A DNA stretch of 64,000 nt, from NCBI GenBank assembly GCA_022605425.2, contig CM061246.1, forward strand, positions 496,001-560,000, given 5' to 3'. A program made the translations under genes and the position numbers. The DNA comes from Hamiltosporidium tvaerminnensis. Lineage: Eukaryota; Microsporidia; Dubosqiidae. Below the pieces are notes generated by a model. It saw only the letters and a list, made by a program, of their open reading frames with translations, made no database searches and was not told where the DNA came from. Position 1 is the first letter of the stretch. Each line of letters opens with the position of its first letter. Positions 22,816-35,448 of this stretch are shown piece after piece.

Positions 22816-23788
22816 TTTTGTGTATCAGTTTATATTATTTTCGAGTAACTATCTTAGGTGTTTGGCAGAGACAAGGCTCTGCGAAGCAGGAAGTATGTTT
22901 ACGGAAATATTTTAGTGCTGGTCTAATAACGATTCTATATATTCGATGTTTAAGAATAAGAATCAAGCTAATAAGATTTTACTCGACAAAACGCAGACGT
23001 TCAAATTATTTTCCTTCAATTGTTTTTTTTTCTTCTTTAATTTCAATTGTATATTGTCATGTTTAGTCTGAACTGTTCCTAAGTATCCAAACTAAATACT
23101 TTTCTGAATTTTAATAAAATTTTTATAAAGCACTTCTAAATATCGCTGAGAGTCAGCCATTTATATGCGCTCTGTGTCACTTTCAGATGCTCACACTTTA
23201 GCTTTCACAAGATGTTATAAACAACATTTGATATCTTAATCTATAATATTGTAAGATGAATGAAGCATTGGCTTTAATAATCTTTTGGCAATTAAATATT
23301 TGAAGAATTAATTATTTCTTTTTACTCTGATAATATGAAAATATCCGTTATAATTTGAACATGATATATAAATTATTAATCTTTACGAATTACGCATATC
23401 TCAATTATTCTTCAGGTGGATTTATAAATAAATTTCTATAGTATTCTATTTCAAAGCTTATTTTATAATATCCGTACTTGTAAATTTTAAGGTTCAACAA
23501 ACTCTTCAATAATATAAGGTTTCGCATTTCATTTAAAATAATTAATTCTTTCCTTGATTAGTTTCCTAATGACGGATTTGCTTAGAAACAAAATATATTC
23601 CTTATATGTTTGTCAATCTTATGAGCGTTCATGTTAATAAAATAGCAAAATAATTAGTTTAAATTCTTATTAAAGTACTCAGAAAAATAAACCGTTATTC
23701 AAAATTAGAAACTTTTTGGTAAAATTTATTGAAAAAAATTAGGAATTCTGTGCTTCGAAAAACAAAATTTAAAGAACAAAGTGAATGT
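22816..23788. other. AT-rich intergenic, nothing recognised
   Basis: No supported gene between repeat C copy 2 and the AOS1 stop codon. Confidence 0.5.
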
Positions 23789-24331
23789 TTAATTCAAATC
23801 CAAGGTATATTTTGATAGGTAAATATCCCCTTTAATTTTCTTAACAGCTTCTTGAACAAAAATTGCACCTAAAAGACAATCATTGGCTACAGAGGATTCT
23901 TTTGTCCCACAATTTTCTTTACACGTTTCTTCTTGATCCAAAAAATAGAATGAAAAACACTTACTGCATATAAAAACACAATTATTTAAAGCAACTTCTG
24001 GTTTCAGATCAATAAAAACGGTTAGCGAATAATCGTTGTATCTAACGTTTTGGTGATTGACGATATCACAGATTATATTTTCATTTATTTCTGTAATTTT
24101 TATGGGTGAAAGTTTTTCAAAAGAATCAAATGCATATTTATTGTATCCAATCTTCTTTACACCCAATAAAACGAAATTTTTTATTATTTCACCTGCAATA
24201 AATCTATTTTGATTTTCTTGATCTAAAATCAATACCGTAAAATTTAATAACTTTTTTTGTGTTTCAAATCCGAATATTCTTATTTGTCTATCATATAATT
24301 CTACCTCTTCTTTTGATATTTCTTTTTCCAT
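23789..24331 (-). CDS. AOS1: Short SUMO-activating enzyme subunit 1 (AOS1-like), 180 aa
   Basis: The start is ATG 24331 (MEKEISKEEVELYDRQIRIF); a TTG further upstream in the same frame is not needed. EVELYDRQIRIFGFETQKKL is the N-terminal signature of the E1-like AOS1/UBA1 family, followed by the usual Rossmann strand VLILD and EIIKNFVLLGVKKIGYNKY. The end has DCLLGAIFVQEAVKKIKGD, like the family's C-terminal G...QE..K...G helix. With 180 aa it is about half the length of fungal or animal AOS1. The glycine loop expected after the first strand is replaced by DQENQN. In the E1, AOS1 supports UBA2, which holds the ATP and the catalytic cysteine, so a reduced AOS1 may still work. The start context is GGTATCCATG, a weak form of the CCC motif. 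Confidence 0.75.
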   Translation of the reverse strand: MEKEISKEEVELYDRQIRIFGFETQKKLLNFTVLILDQENQNRFIAGEIIKNFVLLGVKKIGYNKYAFDSFEKLSPIKITEINENIICDIVNHQNVRYNDYSLTVFIDLKPEVALNNCVFICSKCFSFYFLDQEETCKENCGTKESSVANDCLLGAIFVQEAVKKIKGDIYLSKYTLDLN

Positions 24332-25536
24332 GGATACCAATAAAATGATTGGTTTTTTTCAAGAAGTATTTTAATTTTTTTTTAGAATCGGAGCGAATAA
24401 ATTTTCAAAAAAAATAAATGGCTTAAAGAAACAAAATGAATGGCTTTTAATATGGTATACCCAACACAATATATAATAAAAAAAGAGTTTTAAATTTATT
24501 TTTGACGAAAAATTTAAGTTAAAAATATTAAGATATAAAAAGGAATGAGATCTCCTTATACAAACAAAAATTAAATTCAAACAACAAAAAAAGATATACA
24601 GCGAATTAGGTAAGCTAACTAGTGTATATTTTAGCGTAATAATATACGAGGATTTTTGAAAAACAGATTTGATTGCATTTTGTCTAAAATCAAGGTAAAC
24701 GCAATTAGCATCTGGATCTACTGTAACTTTGGTTTATATTTGTACAATATGATTTTATTCAAATACTTTGCATCTTAAAACTATCTATGTTGATCTTTCG
24801 GTTTATATCAATGAAAAAACGACATAAAGTAGGTTAGAAATAAAGTAAAAACAAAACTAAGATTAAAAATAATTAATCCCTAATTTCGATTCTGGCGGTA
24901 AATGAATATACAGTCACATTTAACTCTGAATCCAAACAAAACAAAGAATGACTTTTTTCGCAAAAAGTCAACTTGTTATAAATTCGAATATGACATGATA
25001 TATATGTAAAAAAAATTTCTACTTATAATTTCTAAATATTTTGAATGATGTTATAAGCATGCGATTGAATTTACAGATGTAATTATTCGATTAATAATTT
25101 TTAACAAAAAAAATATTATGTTATTGAACGAATTATAGTTCGTGTCGATATAGGCAAAATGAATATGGGATGAAAAGCTACACATAAAATTTCTATATAA
25201 ACTTCATCGAAACGAGAGAAATAAATATACATAAAAAAGGCTAGCATTATGAAATTTCTACTTTTTAGTAGAATAACTGAAGTAAAAGTAACGTTCAAAT
25301 ACAAAAATGGATTGAGTACCAGGTATTTTGCATCGAACCAATAAGATGGATATATAGACCAATAAATCAATGCAAATATGTATATAATTAAATAAAATTC
25401 TAAATATATCTCTAAAGAAATATTAAAGAACCCAAAGAAACGAATTCTTACGAATAAAAATGATATTTGTAGAAGAACAAATATTTCTAATGACACAAGC
25501 GTTAAAATATAATTGAAAAAATATATGAAAAAAATT
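24332..25536. other. AT-rich intergenic, one long open frame without ATG
   Basis: A hydrophobic minus-strand frame covers 25116-25496 and stays open upstream into the neighbouring repeat. It has no ATG in a usable place and no CCC motif, so it is not called a gene. Nothing else is recognised. Confidence 0.4.
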
Positions 25537-25549
25537 ATTTGTATAATTT

Positions 25550-26286
25550 GGCAATAAAACTTTATTTAAAAGTATCACATCTTTTTTAAAACAGTGGCAA
25601 GTGTTATATTTGTTTTCATGAAATTAACGCAGTTCTAGGTTTAACATAAATAACTGCTACCCCAAACTCCATCGGTAACTCCTGCGATACCTATGTCTCA
25701 AAGCCTTTCATCTATTAGATGTGTAGAACCCAATTAATAGGCGAGGCAGTTGCCCGGAGTTCGTTAATTTCCGTTGCATGGAGTGTTATCGAAGGCCGAA
25801 GCCCCCCCTGGGCTCCCCGAGACTATGCAGCATTCCCACTTACTCTACACTTTCTGAACCCAATAAACTTCTGGCTAAGGTATATTTCAGAGACTTACAT
25901 GGGTCCACCTAGACAGTGCAATGTCATACCAACAGTTATAACCTGCTACTTAGCTCTCCCGGCTTTAAATGGTTTTTATTTTTATATCTCCCAGGCGCTA
26001 AGTCTTCTATTCCGAGTGAGCAAGGCTAGGTTTCCATGCTTTTACATGGCAATTACCTACATGTTTAGCCGCGGTCTGCAATCTGGTTACATAAAAAACT
26101 ACAAATAAATTTGTAGAAAAAGTTTCTCCATTTCTTAGACCTCTCCTCCTCATAACAACTCCCATGGAACAACCGAAGATGTAGTATGGCTTTATTCCCA
26201 CCAAAAATCCAAACAATGATCTCACACCAGTTTCACACACTCATTGCCAAGCAGAAAGTTTTTTATGTAGTTATCCTACCTCCACA
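25550..26286 (-). repeat. Copy 2 of family B element, complete, with 13-bp target duplication
   Basis: ATTTGTATAATTT occurs at 25537-25549 and 26287-26299, flanking a 737-bp unit. The unit starts GGCAATAAAACTTTATTT and ends GTTATCCTACCTCCACA on the plus strand. On the minus strand it ends with an AATAAAG signal followed by TTTTATTGCC, which suits a retroposed element whose 3' end is at 25550. It contains the GC-rich blocks shared with copies at 7.9, 48.1 and 52.6 kb. A 77-codon minus frame (26240-26007) is open, but the 52.6 kb copy has a stop in it. Confidence 0.88.
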
Positions 26287-26299
26287 ATTTGTATAATTT

Positions 26300-26884
26300 T
26301 AAAATAATATATTTTTAATAAAATATTAAGAAACCACAATATTAAATTTATAATTTGGTTTTTTAGTTATATTAAAGCCCTTCGTATGCACAGAGTGGCA
26401 CGTATATGAACTCACCCTTGAGCTCGGATATGTGACACTCCTTCTTCTTATTGCAAAAAAAAGAAGCCTATATAGTATTTTTAAGATTCATATAGAAAAA
26501 TATTTGCACAAAATTATCTAAATATCTAAGGATATTTAGTTAAATATTTTTAATTACAAAATTTTGTTTAATAATAGCTTGGTCTTTTCTTTCTTTATAT
26601 TATGTTTCCCCCGTTTTGTTAGTACAACGAGTAATATTTAGGTTTCTATTCATAGTTTGACTTAAGCATAATTTTCGGCTTTTATTCATAATTAAAAATT
26701 TTAATAATAGTGGTTCTGTACACCTGCGTTCTTATTGTTATATATATGTAATAGATATGGTATTAAATCTGTGATACTAATCTCTTTGCAAGGTCTATAA
26801 TAATGCCATATTCTCAAATCGAATAAAAAATTTGAATATAAATAATTACTTTTCTCGATCAGAATAAATAATTTTAATTATATC
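26300..26884. other. AT-rich intergenic, nothing recognised
   Basis: A slightly GC-richer patch at 26375-26450 has no recognisable content. Confidence 0.4.
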
Positions 26885-27125
26885 TTTGAATACCATCATC
26901 ATCGGTACTACCGCACTGAAATAGCTTTAGCCGCATTGGGTAATACCACTCACCTGTCTCTTTCAAGTGGGCTCGTTTACTTGAGTAAGTTTCGGAACAA
27001 TATGGTTTTAAAAAGTGGGTTGTTAGCTCTACGCCCAATCCAAACCTGAAAAGCAAGTGCCTTTTAGTCGCCTCTTACAACAAGCAACGAATCTCCCAAG
27101 CTAATTATACTCCTAAATGGTGGAG
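26885..27125 (+). repeat. Copy 3 of dispersed repeat family C
   Basis: Same order of blocks as at 22.6 kb: CATCATCGGTACTACCGCAC, GGGTAATACCACTCACCTGT, GTGGGTTGTTAGCTCTACGC, TAGTCGCCTCTTACAACAAG, ending near CTAAATGGTGGAGCTTG. It differs from copy 2 by many substitutions, so the family is old. Confidence 0.85.
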
Positions 27126-30100
27126 CTTGTACATTAAGATATAGAACATAATTAAGAAATCAAATATTAGAAAAAAATAGGTGAATAAGATAGAGAGAAA
27201 TTTAGTAAATGCTTAATATTGGAGGATCTAACTCTCCAAACAAACTCTTAAAATTTTTTTTTAATATGTATAATATATAACATAAAAATTAAAGAAATTT
27301 TTAATAGAAGAAATTTCAGAAAGAAAAATTCTTATAATTTAATTTAAATACATAATTAAAAGAAATCGATTTTATTAGTTTCAATTTATGATTTCAAAAA
27401 TATCTTGGTACCCAACCACAATATTTATTTTAATTAATTATATTTTAATTATGTTTAGAGCCCAGATATAAACAGAGATTTGCTGCTTTGGACTCTAGTT
27501 AGAGTTCAATCGGTGAATCTCACCCTTTTTAAAAAAATCTTCCTTTGTAACATAAATAATTATTAAAATGTTTCTTATTCCCAAAAATATTTTTATTAAT
27601 ATTTTCGAAAGTTAGGAAGATACATTTATATTCTTTAAATATTTAAAATATTTCAGATAAATAGTTTGCTATTAGTAAATACATTTGAATTACTATATTA
27701 ATTCAGATTTTATTAAATTAAATGAGAAGCTTTACAAATATAGTAATATATAGCTAATACGACACGGTTGAGTATAGTGTTATCCCAGTTCTATATCAGC
27801 GCATATAAATGCAAAAATAATCACTATAAATTATAAATTACTTTATTTGCAAGTATTTATGAAATTTTATTTTTGAACGTTAAGAATATAATTTAACACT
27901 GCAATAGTCTTGCAGCATTGCTTAAAAAGGCATCTTTTGAACATTAGGATTAAATTATGACCTGATATATTTGATGAGAATTATTTTGAAGTTTATAAAA
28001 TAATATTGTCATGTGTCGCTCTGACAATTTCGAGTAATTATAGAAAACTTGGTAATTGATATTTCATAAAAGACTGTACTAATTAGAATAATTGTTTTTA
28101 TATTGCTGTTGCTGTATAAAAAATGTAAATAAAGGTTCCTGAAAGAAATCAGAATCCATAATTAAAATGATTATTCTTTTATTATACTATAAAAAAGAGT
28201 TGAACTACCTCTGTGGTCAATTTTTGAAAAAATAGGCAAAAAACGGACACCTCATTTTTTACTAAATAGTTTTTTTAAATTATTTGTGTAATTTGCTCAA
28301 ATACATTTCAGAAAAATCACACTCTACGAGCAAACTAATTGCCTGAACCGTACTCGGGCAAATCCCATAGGTGATTAAATAATAAAATATTTATTTGCTC
28401 AAAATAATTACCTTGTATGCATAATTTAGAAATGAAAATGAGTATCTTCAGTATTTATATTCCAGAGTTCAGCTTGAAACCCGAGAAGTGATTCAGGTGT
28501 TTTAAATAAACAGATTACACTTATAAAATGTCTAATATAGCTTAAAATCTTATATGGGTCAATGTATATTTAAGAACCTAGTTAATGTTACAATTCAACT
28601 CGATTATATTATTTTTGAAACCTAAATGAGAAACATAGAATAATTCTATATAGAATTAATACTTCTCTTTTAGGAATTTTTGAATTCAGCGAACAGTTTG
28701 TTTCGAAAAAAAATATTGAAATAATAGACAAAACATCATGGTGAACTCTAAATTATGGAAGGATTATGATGAAATTATTCAGGAACAAATATTTTTTTAA
28801 TGATGAGCGTCTTTTTATACATTGAAGTAATCTTAGAAAGTCTATGTATTGTAAGTAGCAACAAAATTTCTATAGAATTTTTTCTGGATTAGAAAATTTT
28901 CTTTAGAGTCGCTTTCTATATAAACCAATGAACAGAGATAGAATGTATTATAATTTTTACCTGCCAACAATACATATATACGCTTTAAACAATAAAATTA
29001 ACATTATAAGAAAAAAAACAAAAATATTGAAAATTTCTACTTCAGGATAAAATATTACCAGATTTTTATTGTTAATAAGAAAATTTGTTTACACTAAAAA
29101 ACTTAAGAAAGAATTGAAATTATAATAAACCATTATAATTAATAAATTATAGAGATTAACACGGTTGGAATTCAATGAATTACAACACATTCGAGCTAAT
29201 CTTTGCTTTATTTCATTTCTTAATAAATTTAACAAATACTTTGTACTAAAACGTAAAAATATCAAAACCTTTATTTCACCGTTTTCGACGTAATACCTTG
29301 AATTAAAAATTTATAAAACCATAAATTGCAAAAGTTGAGTTACTAGATACGTAATCCAATCTGATTTTCATCTCTAGCAACTCAATTAAAAACGAGGGCT
29401 GTAATTTAACAAAATTATTTTGTTTCTTTTAATATTGTGGTTTTGCTAAATAAATTTTTTCATGAAACTTATCTACCAGAGGGTTGCTTAATTTTTTTTT
29501 CTACTTCCATTATAATAATTCCCCTATTTAATCTTTTATTTTTCTTACGATTTAACTAATTTCTATATTTTAAGTGGATGCCTTGAGCCTTGGCGTTTGA
29601 TCAATACTTTTGAATTCAATAATTCAACGCCTTCATTTTACATATTCTTCTTCATTAAAGTCTGTACACAAGAGAGATATAGGTTGTTCGTGTCAATTAT
29701 ATCTATGTATGGCATTCGCAGATAAATGCCCTTTCACTGCTCAAATTGGTATTTTATCACAAAGTTGGCCTCTTATTCTGGTAAAATATATGATTTGAAT
29801 ATTTTTTTATGCCATAAATTGTTATATACATCATTATCTAGTATTAGGTGTTTTATTGGAACACTTTAAGGTATTTTTAACTATATATATCAGATTGTTC
29901 TAAAATTTTTGTACAAAACATCCTATGTATAAAAAACCTTAAAATATTGGCTTTTACGTCGTAATACTATATATTTGGTTTTGTAATTGGAAGTGGATTC
30001 GTAGATAATTCCGATGTCAAAAAAAGTTTTCATATTCAGTTTTTATTTAGTGTGATTTATATTGGTCTATAATCTAGTTCGAAACTTTGGTTTCAATCTT

Positions 30101-33100
30101 GATTTTTTTAATATTTCTATACATTGGTTTTTTAAATTTTGAACCAAAGTAACCGTTAATTCGTTTTGAAGCCATCTATTTTTATTTATTTTGATTAAAG
30201 CAAATTTTAAAACCGAATCACTCATTAAGAGTATATTAACAATATGAGAAGAATTTTCTAACCTGTTTTCTAAATAAACTGGTAATTTTTAGTATTTTCA
30301 CAATGTTATAAATATTTTACCGCACCCTAAGAGAAATCAATTCTATCTTGAGCATATAAAAGAATACATCATTCAAAGGTTATATTCAAATTATTTGATA
30401 GTTTGGAATAATCCCTCAATAGCTCTTTGTTTCTATTTTACATAATTTTGTGTAATTTTATAATTTTCTTTTTGCAATAAATGGTTTCTATTATATTTTA
30501 TATATTTTTAATTTTAAACTTTTTTAGAAAACATTTTACATGATGGAAGCCTTTGACTTGCAAGATATTTATAGAGCATTTTCCATTTTTAAAACTGATG
30601 CTCCTCTATTTATATTGATTGTTCTATATAAAACCAAGATTTTTATGAACATATGTTTATTTCATAAAGCCTCACAGCGATGGTTACGCTTAAGTTTCTT
30701 TTTTTACTGGATATGACCTCTACGAATACACTATTTTAAGATGAACCTAGTTTCTTATCAATATTTTAGCTAATGAATCATTTAATTCAAATAAATCTGA
30801 AGAAATAGTCGAATATTCCTATATAAAATTGTAATTACAATACTTCTTTTAATTAATTTAATAAGATAATTTTTGTGCGTTTAATATAGTTGTTGAGGGA
30901 GGAAACAATATTAAAATCATCTGTTTGGCCCAAGTTTTTGTATATATGATGAAAATTAACGGTTATTTTTTTCATGAATATAAACCACTTCGGATATATG
31001 AGTTAATCCCCTTTGTCGAATTATAACAGGTTTAAAGAAACACATGAAAAAAAAGACTGTCTCAAAGATCAATGTATTGGCTTCAAAAACAGACACCAGA
31101 CCTAGAAAATAAAACCAAGAGATTTCCTGAGCAATTTGAAGGACCTGAAATGTCCAAATAATATGACATCTTAAAAGCGGCTTACCAAGCAGATAAATAG
31201 ACCCGAAAAATGCTAGAATATTGACTCGCGACGCAATATGTTTGCATTTTATCTATATATTCACAAAACTGAATGTTAGAAAAGAATAAAATATACAAGA
31301 AAAATAATTATTATCTGCAGTATAGGCTAAATTAAAATATAAATTTACAATTAAGGTTCTATGAGAAATCTTTTGTAGGTTATCTTTTGTTGTAAAGTGT
31401 TTATATATCAATTAAATATAAAAAAAGAAGAATTTCTTTTGTAGAAGAAGTACTGTCTTAGTTTACCTTAGTTTATACGTAAAACAATTTTTGAACCGAA
31501 GGATATTACTTCGTTATAATCAGAACAAAACCAAATCTTTTAACTCTGATGATTATAAGATTGAAAAGAGAGACGAAGGTTTTCGCTATATATAAAGCTG
31601 TATTTGCCAACATTCCTTTTTTTTTATATTTTTCGTTAGGAATCTAGCTTAACAGACTCATGCACCGGTCAATTATAAGACTAATGGTTTATACTAATAT
31701 AAGATTCGACTCTTGTTATTTTATTTTACGAATTTTAAGGTTCTCTTGAAACCTAAATTTCACATTTAGTTTATTTTTTTACAATAAAAACATAATTGAT
31801 CAAGAAGTTTTTACTTTAATTTAATTCAACATCGACTATAAGTCACAACTTTTTTTACAATACAACTGTTATAAATTGTTTGAAAATATTTTAATTAAAT
31901 AATGTTTATTAGAACTCTTATTTGATCTCCCCACGCCTCATACCATTTCTTAACCATTTCAATTAGCTCATTCGTCTTCCAACTTCAAATTATATGAAAT
32001 TTGTCGAAAAAGTATAAAAGGTGACAATTTGGTATTGGTTTTTATTCAGAATCACGTTAGCATGCATTTTAAGATGTGATCTAAGGTTCTAATAAAAAGA
32101 TTGAAGAAAAGTAGCTTTTTTATATGTGAACATTGAAACATCATAAAAATTTATGTGAACAGAGTCAGTTTTATACTCAAAAATCTATGGCTTGATTTTA
32201 AGTAAAATACTAAACAAGAACCCAATTTACGCTATTTTGGAATTCACAATGTCAAAAATCTACGATCAGAGAGATATCTGAAGTATGTGATTTCAGATTT
32301 TCCGGAATTTATACTCTAATGGCCTCATTTTGGGTTGTAAACAACATTTATCTTTTATACTCAACCATATGATAAGAATTACTATGTTTAGAAAAACTAT
32401 TATAACATATACTTCAAAATAAACTAAACATTAGATTATCCAAACCGCTTCCCTATCCATAAATGGTAGGTTTTTTTGATGTAAAAATATAAGAATTTTT
32501 TAATAATCTATATTTTAAATATATCATTTATTTTAGTTTAAAATAGAATGACTTGCATTTGTTTAGCATTCTTTATTTCAAGCCAAGCTATGCCTCTTTT
32601 TATATGTATTTTCAATGGGATTTAGGAAAAATACAACACGTAATTTCAATTTCTATATTTTACTTCAAAACAATCTAGACTTATGTCGCTTCATTGCCTC
32701 GGAGTATTCTAAATGCATATCTACAATAGTATGTGATTCACGGCTTTGTTATAATTAGTTTTACAATCAACGGTTGCTAGCATAGTTATATTTATTAATA
32801 TACTTTGATAATTTGCTGTAAAAACCAAAAATCACAATAATTTTGTCGAAATATTTATCTATTTATTTTATGTACACAATTTATTAGTCAATAAACATTG
32901 TTATGCGGAATAAGAAAGTATTTAACTTCTCATCTATTCTCTCTTTGTCTTATATATTTTCCAACATATTGGTACTAGATATTTAGTGCATCGATAGGAG
33001 CGATTGATGTAAAGACTTATTGCAGTAGCCTTGGAAATATGAAGGTTCACCAAGACATATTCTTAGATTTGTTATTATAGTAGAAAAAGCTGTCAAACAT

Positions 33101-34651
33101 TTTGCCAGTGATCAGGTTATAGAAAGAAGCATGGTTCAAATTCTTATTGTTAACTCTTGAAAAAAGGAATTTCTAAAAGCATAGCTCTTCTGAGACTCTT
33201 GTCAAAACAAATTCATGGATTTAGTTGATTATGTTCGTTTAAAATTTTTTTAATGATCAGAATTTAAATTTTTTATGAACGATAAAAATTTTGAAACCAT
33301 CGTATAATATAATAATATTAACCTTTATTTCTCTTGTAGCACGTCTGATTGAATAAGACGGTGCCTTTTTATATCAAAATCGGCCTATGGAAAAGTATAT
33401 TTGTATATTTGGTCAATTTTGTGTAAATATAGAGGAGTCGTTTTTCCATTTAGCTATATTTTAGATATTTACAAATTTTTAATAAAGATAGCGCAATACT
33501 GTTTATCTAAACATTCTTTATTGTCTAATTGAACTATTTTTCTGTTGCAATATTTTTTACGGTAAAATTTTACACAACTCTTTGATATTTATAATTAAAA
33601 ACATTCAAATAGATACTCACATAATTCTAATTATCTTTTTAAAATAATTGTGTTATTATATTTTATATTAAACATGAATGGAGTCGATCTTAATGATAAA
33701 GAATATTATTAGATGTTATGGACTGATAAATGACTAGGATTCAGGTAATAAAATTTCTGGATTCAGAATCAATAAAATAAATACTTTTAAAGGCACCTCT
33801 AACTTTCGATAGGATGAAAGAAAATTTTATTCGAAATCAAATAAAGCTACGAATATTGAATTAAATGGTAAGTATTCTTTCGGAATACACATGAATTTTG
33901 ATATTAAGGCGCGAGAATGCCTTTATTGTTTGTAGCTAAAAGATGAATTTAGATCAAGGAAAAAAACCCAACACAACATTTCTAGACAATCTGAAACTAG
34001 AGCGATAATCCTATAAATTTTTATAAAAAAAGAATTCAAGCGATAAAATAAAAACTATTAAAAGGTTTTTTAGGAATATTTGTTTCACTATATATCCAAA
34101 ACTCCAATCTAAAAAGACAATTTATGTGTCTTTTCACTCTTTGTGAGAAAATTTGAAAACATGCAATCGGAATTTCTAAGCAATATAATAGATAGTATTG
34201 CCGATATTTAAAATATATGACATATTATAATTAATTTAGATAGCTAAAAAATATAATAACGTTTTTCGAGTAAGATTTGTATAATAAGACTCGCTTCAAA
34301 TTGCCAAAATGCAAAGATGCTCAGTTACAAGGAAACAACTCCGGCTTTTTTTTATAGATTTAACTCAAAATTGTTTCTTAAATGGCACTCTATAAGTGCG
34401 ATGTTGCTATACATATTTACCTAAATTTTGAAGATTTTGGTAAAGTTTTGAAATAAAAAATAAGATCGCCTTTGAGTTTCAAAACTATAAATTATATTTT
34501 TTTCAATCTCCAAAGAACAATTTCAAGATCAAATACAATAAAAATTGCAAAAGGCAAAAGCTTTTCGATCAAATTACTTGAAAACACTAAAAATTTCTAC
34601 ATAATATCTCTTAAGAACAAAATTTTTAGCAAATAAATACATAAAATTGAC
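27126..34651. other. 7.5-kb gene-free region
   Basis: Both strands show only short chance ORFs. None has a CCC start motif or a family signature. A slightly GC-richer patch at about 31040-31250 looks like an old insertion, but I cannot assign it. No tRNA, rRNA or tandem array was noticed. Confidence 0.5.
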
Positions 34652-34936
34652 TTAAATTTTCAAACAATATTCATATATCTCATACATATATCTAAATATT
34701 AAAGAGAGATAGAAAACAAATAAAGAAATAATGAAAAAGGCGCCAAATAATTGCACATTTAATTGATACAAAATTAAAAAGTTTTTATTTAATCCGTCTG
34801 TAAACCTAAATTTTTTTTTATATCCATATTTAACAAAAAAATCATTTAAAATTTTTATAAAATATTTTTTAAAATTATTCCCTATGATGATTCTATTGAT
34901 TTGTATATTAGTCTTTACATTAATAGTTCTGTACAT
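34652..34936 (-). CDS. Possible Sec61-beta-like tail-anchored protein (doubtful)
   Basis: This open frame ends in KKKFRFTDGL...FLILYQLNVQLFG and AFFIISLFVFYLSLIFRY. The pattern resembles the Sec61 beta family: a FYTDD-like motif, a short spacer, and one C-terminal membrane helix. The first in-frame ATG (34936) lies 53 nt inside the SRP-receptor gene on the other strand, and there is no CCC motif. A better placed ATG at 34827 (MDIKKK) would be in frame only if the run of nine A (on the minus strand) were ten. It is therefore either a gene with a homopolymer error, a decaying gene, or a chance frame. Confidence 0.22.
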   Translation of the reverse strand: MYRTINVKTNIQINRIIIGNNFKKYFIKILNDFFVKYGYKKKFRFTDGLNKNFLILYQLNVQLFGAFFIISLFVFYLSLIFRYMYEIYEYCLKI

Positions 34937-35345
34937 TTTGAATCGTAAAACAAAAAAAGTAATTGTATTTATCGGACCAAGATCTACTGGTAAGACAGTA
35001 GTTCTACATCAAATATTAGAAAATAAAACATATAATACAGTACCAACACTTGAAACATATACTTCTTCATATATTACAGATACAATACCAAATTTACATA
35101 CAAGTGATGTTCTTACAAAGTATAACATTTGTAATGAAAAAGCAAAATATTTTTTCTTTTTCAGTAATGAAAACCAACTTAAAGAAATTTTAAACGAAGA
35201 TAGAATTTATAAATTTTTAATTTATTTTGTATTTAAAGGAAAAAAAGACGAATTGGTAAATTATGATGAAATAAAAAAGAAAATTTCAAAAAAAAGATTT
35301 ATATGTCTTGAAAACGATGGTAAAAATCTTCTAAAATTTTTTTAA
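34884..35345 (+). CDS. SRPRB: SRP receptor beta subunit-like GTPase, 153 aa
   Basis: The start is ATG 34884, with TTCCCT directly before it; the second codon is also ATG. Residues 3-18 are one membrane helix (ILLICILVFTLIVLYIL), followed by basic NRKTKK. A P-loop comes immediately after: VIVFIGPRSTGKT (about 26-38), with the strand-P-loop spacing of SRP receptor beta. TVPTLETYTSSY may hold the switch I threonine. YFVFKGKKDEL near 115 sits where the NKxD motif is expected and is degenerate. The DxxG motif is not clear. At 153 aa it is shorter than fungal or animal SRPRB. In the family, the protein anchors the SRP receptor alpha subunit in the ER membrane. Another small membrane-bound GTPase is possible. 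Confidence 0.62.
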   Translation: MMILLICILVFTLIVLYILNRKTKKVIVFIGPRSTGKTVVLHQILENKTYNTVPTLETYTSSYITDTIPNLHTSDVLTKYNICNEKAKYFFFFSNENQLKEILNEDRIYKFLIYFVFKGKKDELVNYDEIKKKISKKRFICLENDGKNLLKFF

Positions 35346-35448
35346 ATAGATTTATGTGATTAGAAAAATTAAAAAAATAAAAAAATATTAAAAAACTATT
35401 TTAGTCTAAAATTGTTGCGAATATTTGTAAAAAAAAATGTTAAATAAT

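Noticed and set aside
25116-25496. 126-codon hydrophobic minus-strand open frame
   Set aside because: It has no ATG, no CCC motif and stays open upstream into a repeat, and its composition is that of translated AT-rich DNA.
25719-26108. 129-codon plus frame inside family B copy 2
   Set aside because: It is not conserved in the other copies, and the repeat nature explains its GC content.
30000-34000. CRISPR-like or phage-like content in gene-free DNA
   Set aside because: No regularly spaced repeats and no bacterial or phage genes are seen; the genome is eukaryotic.
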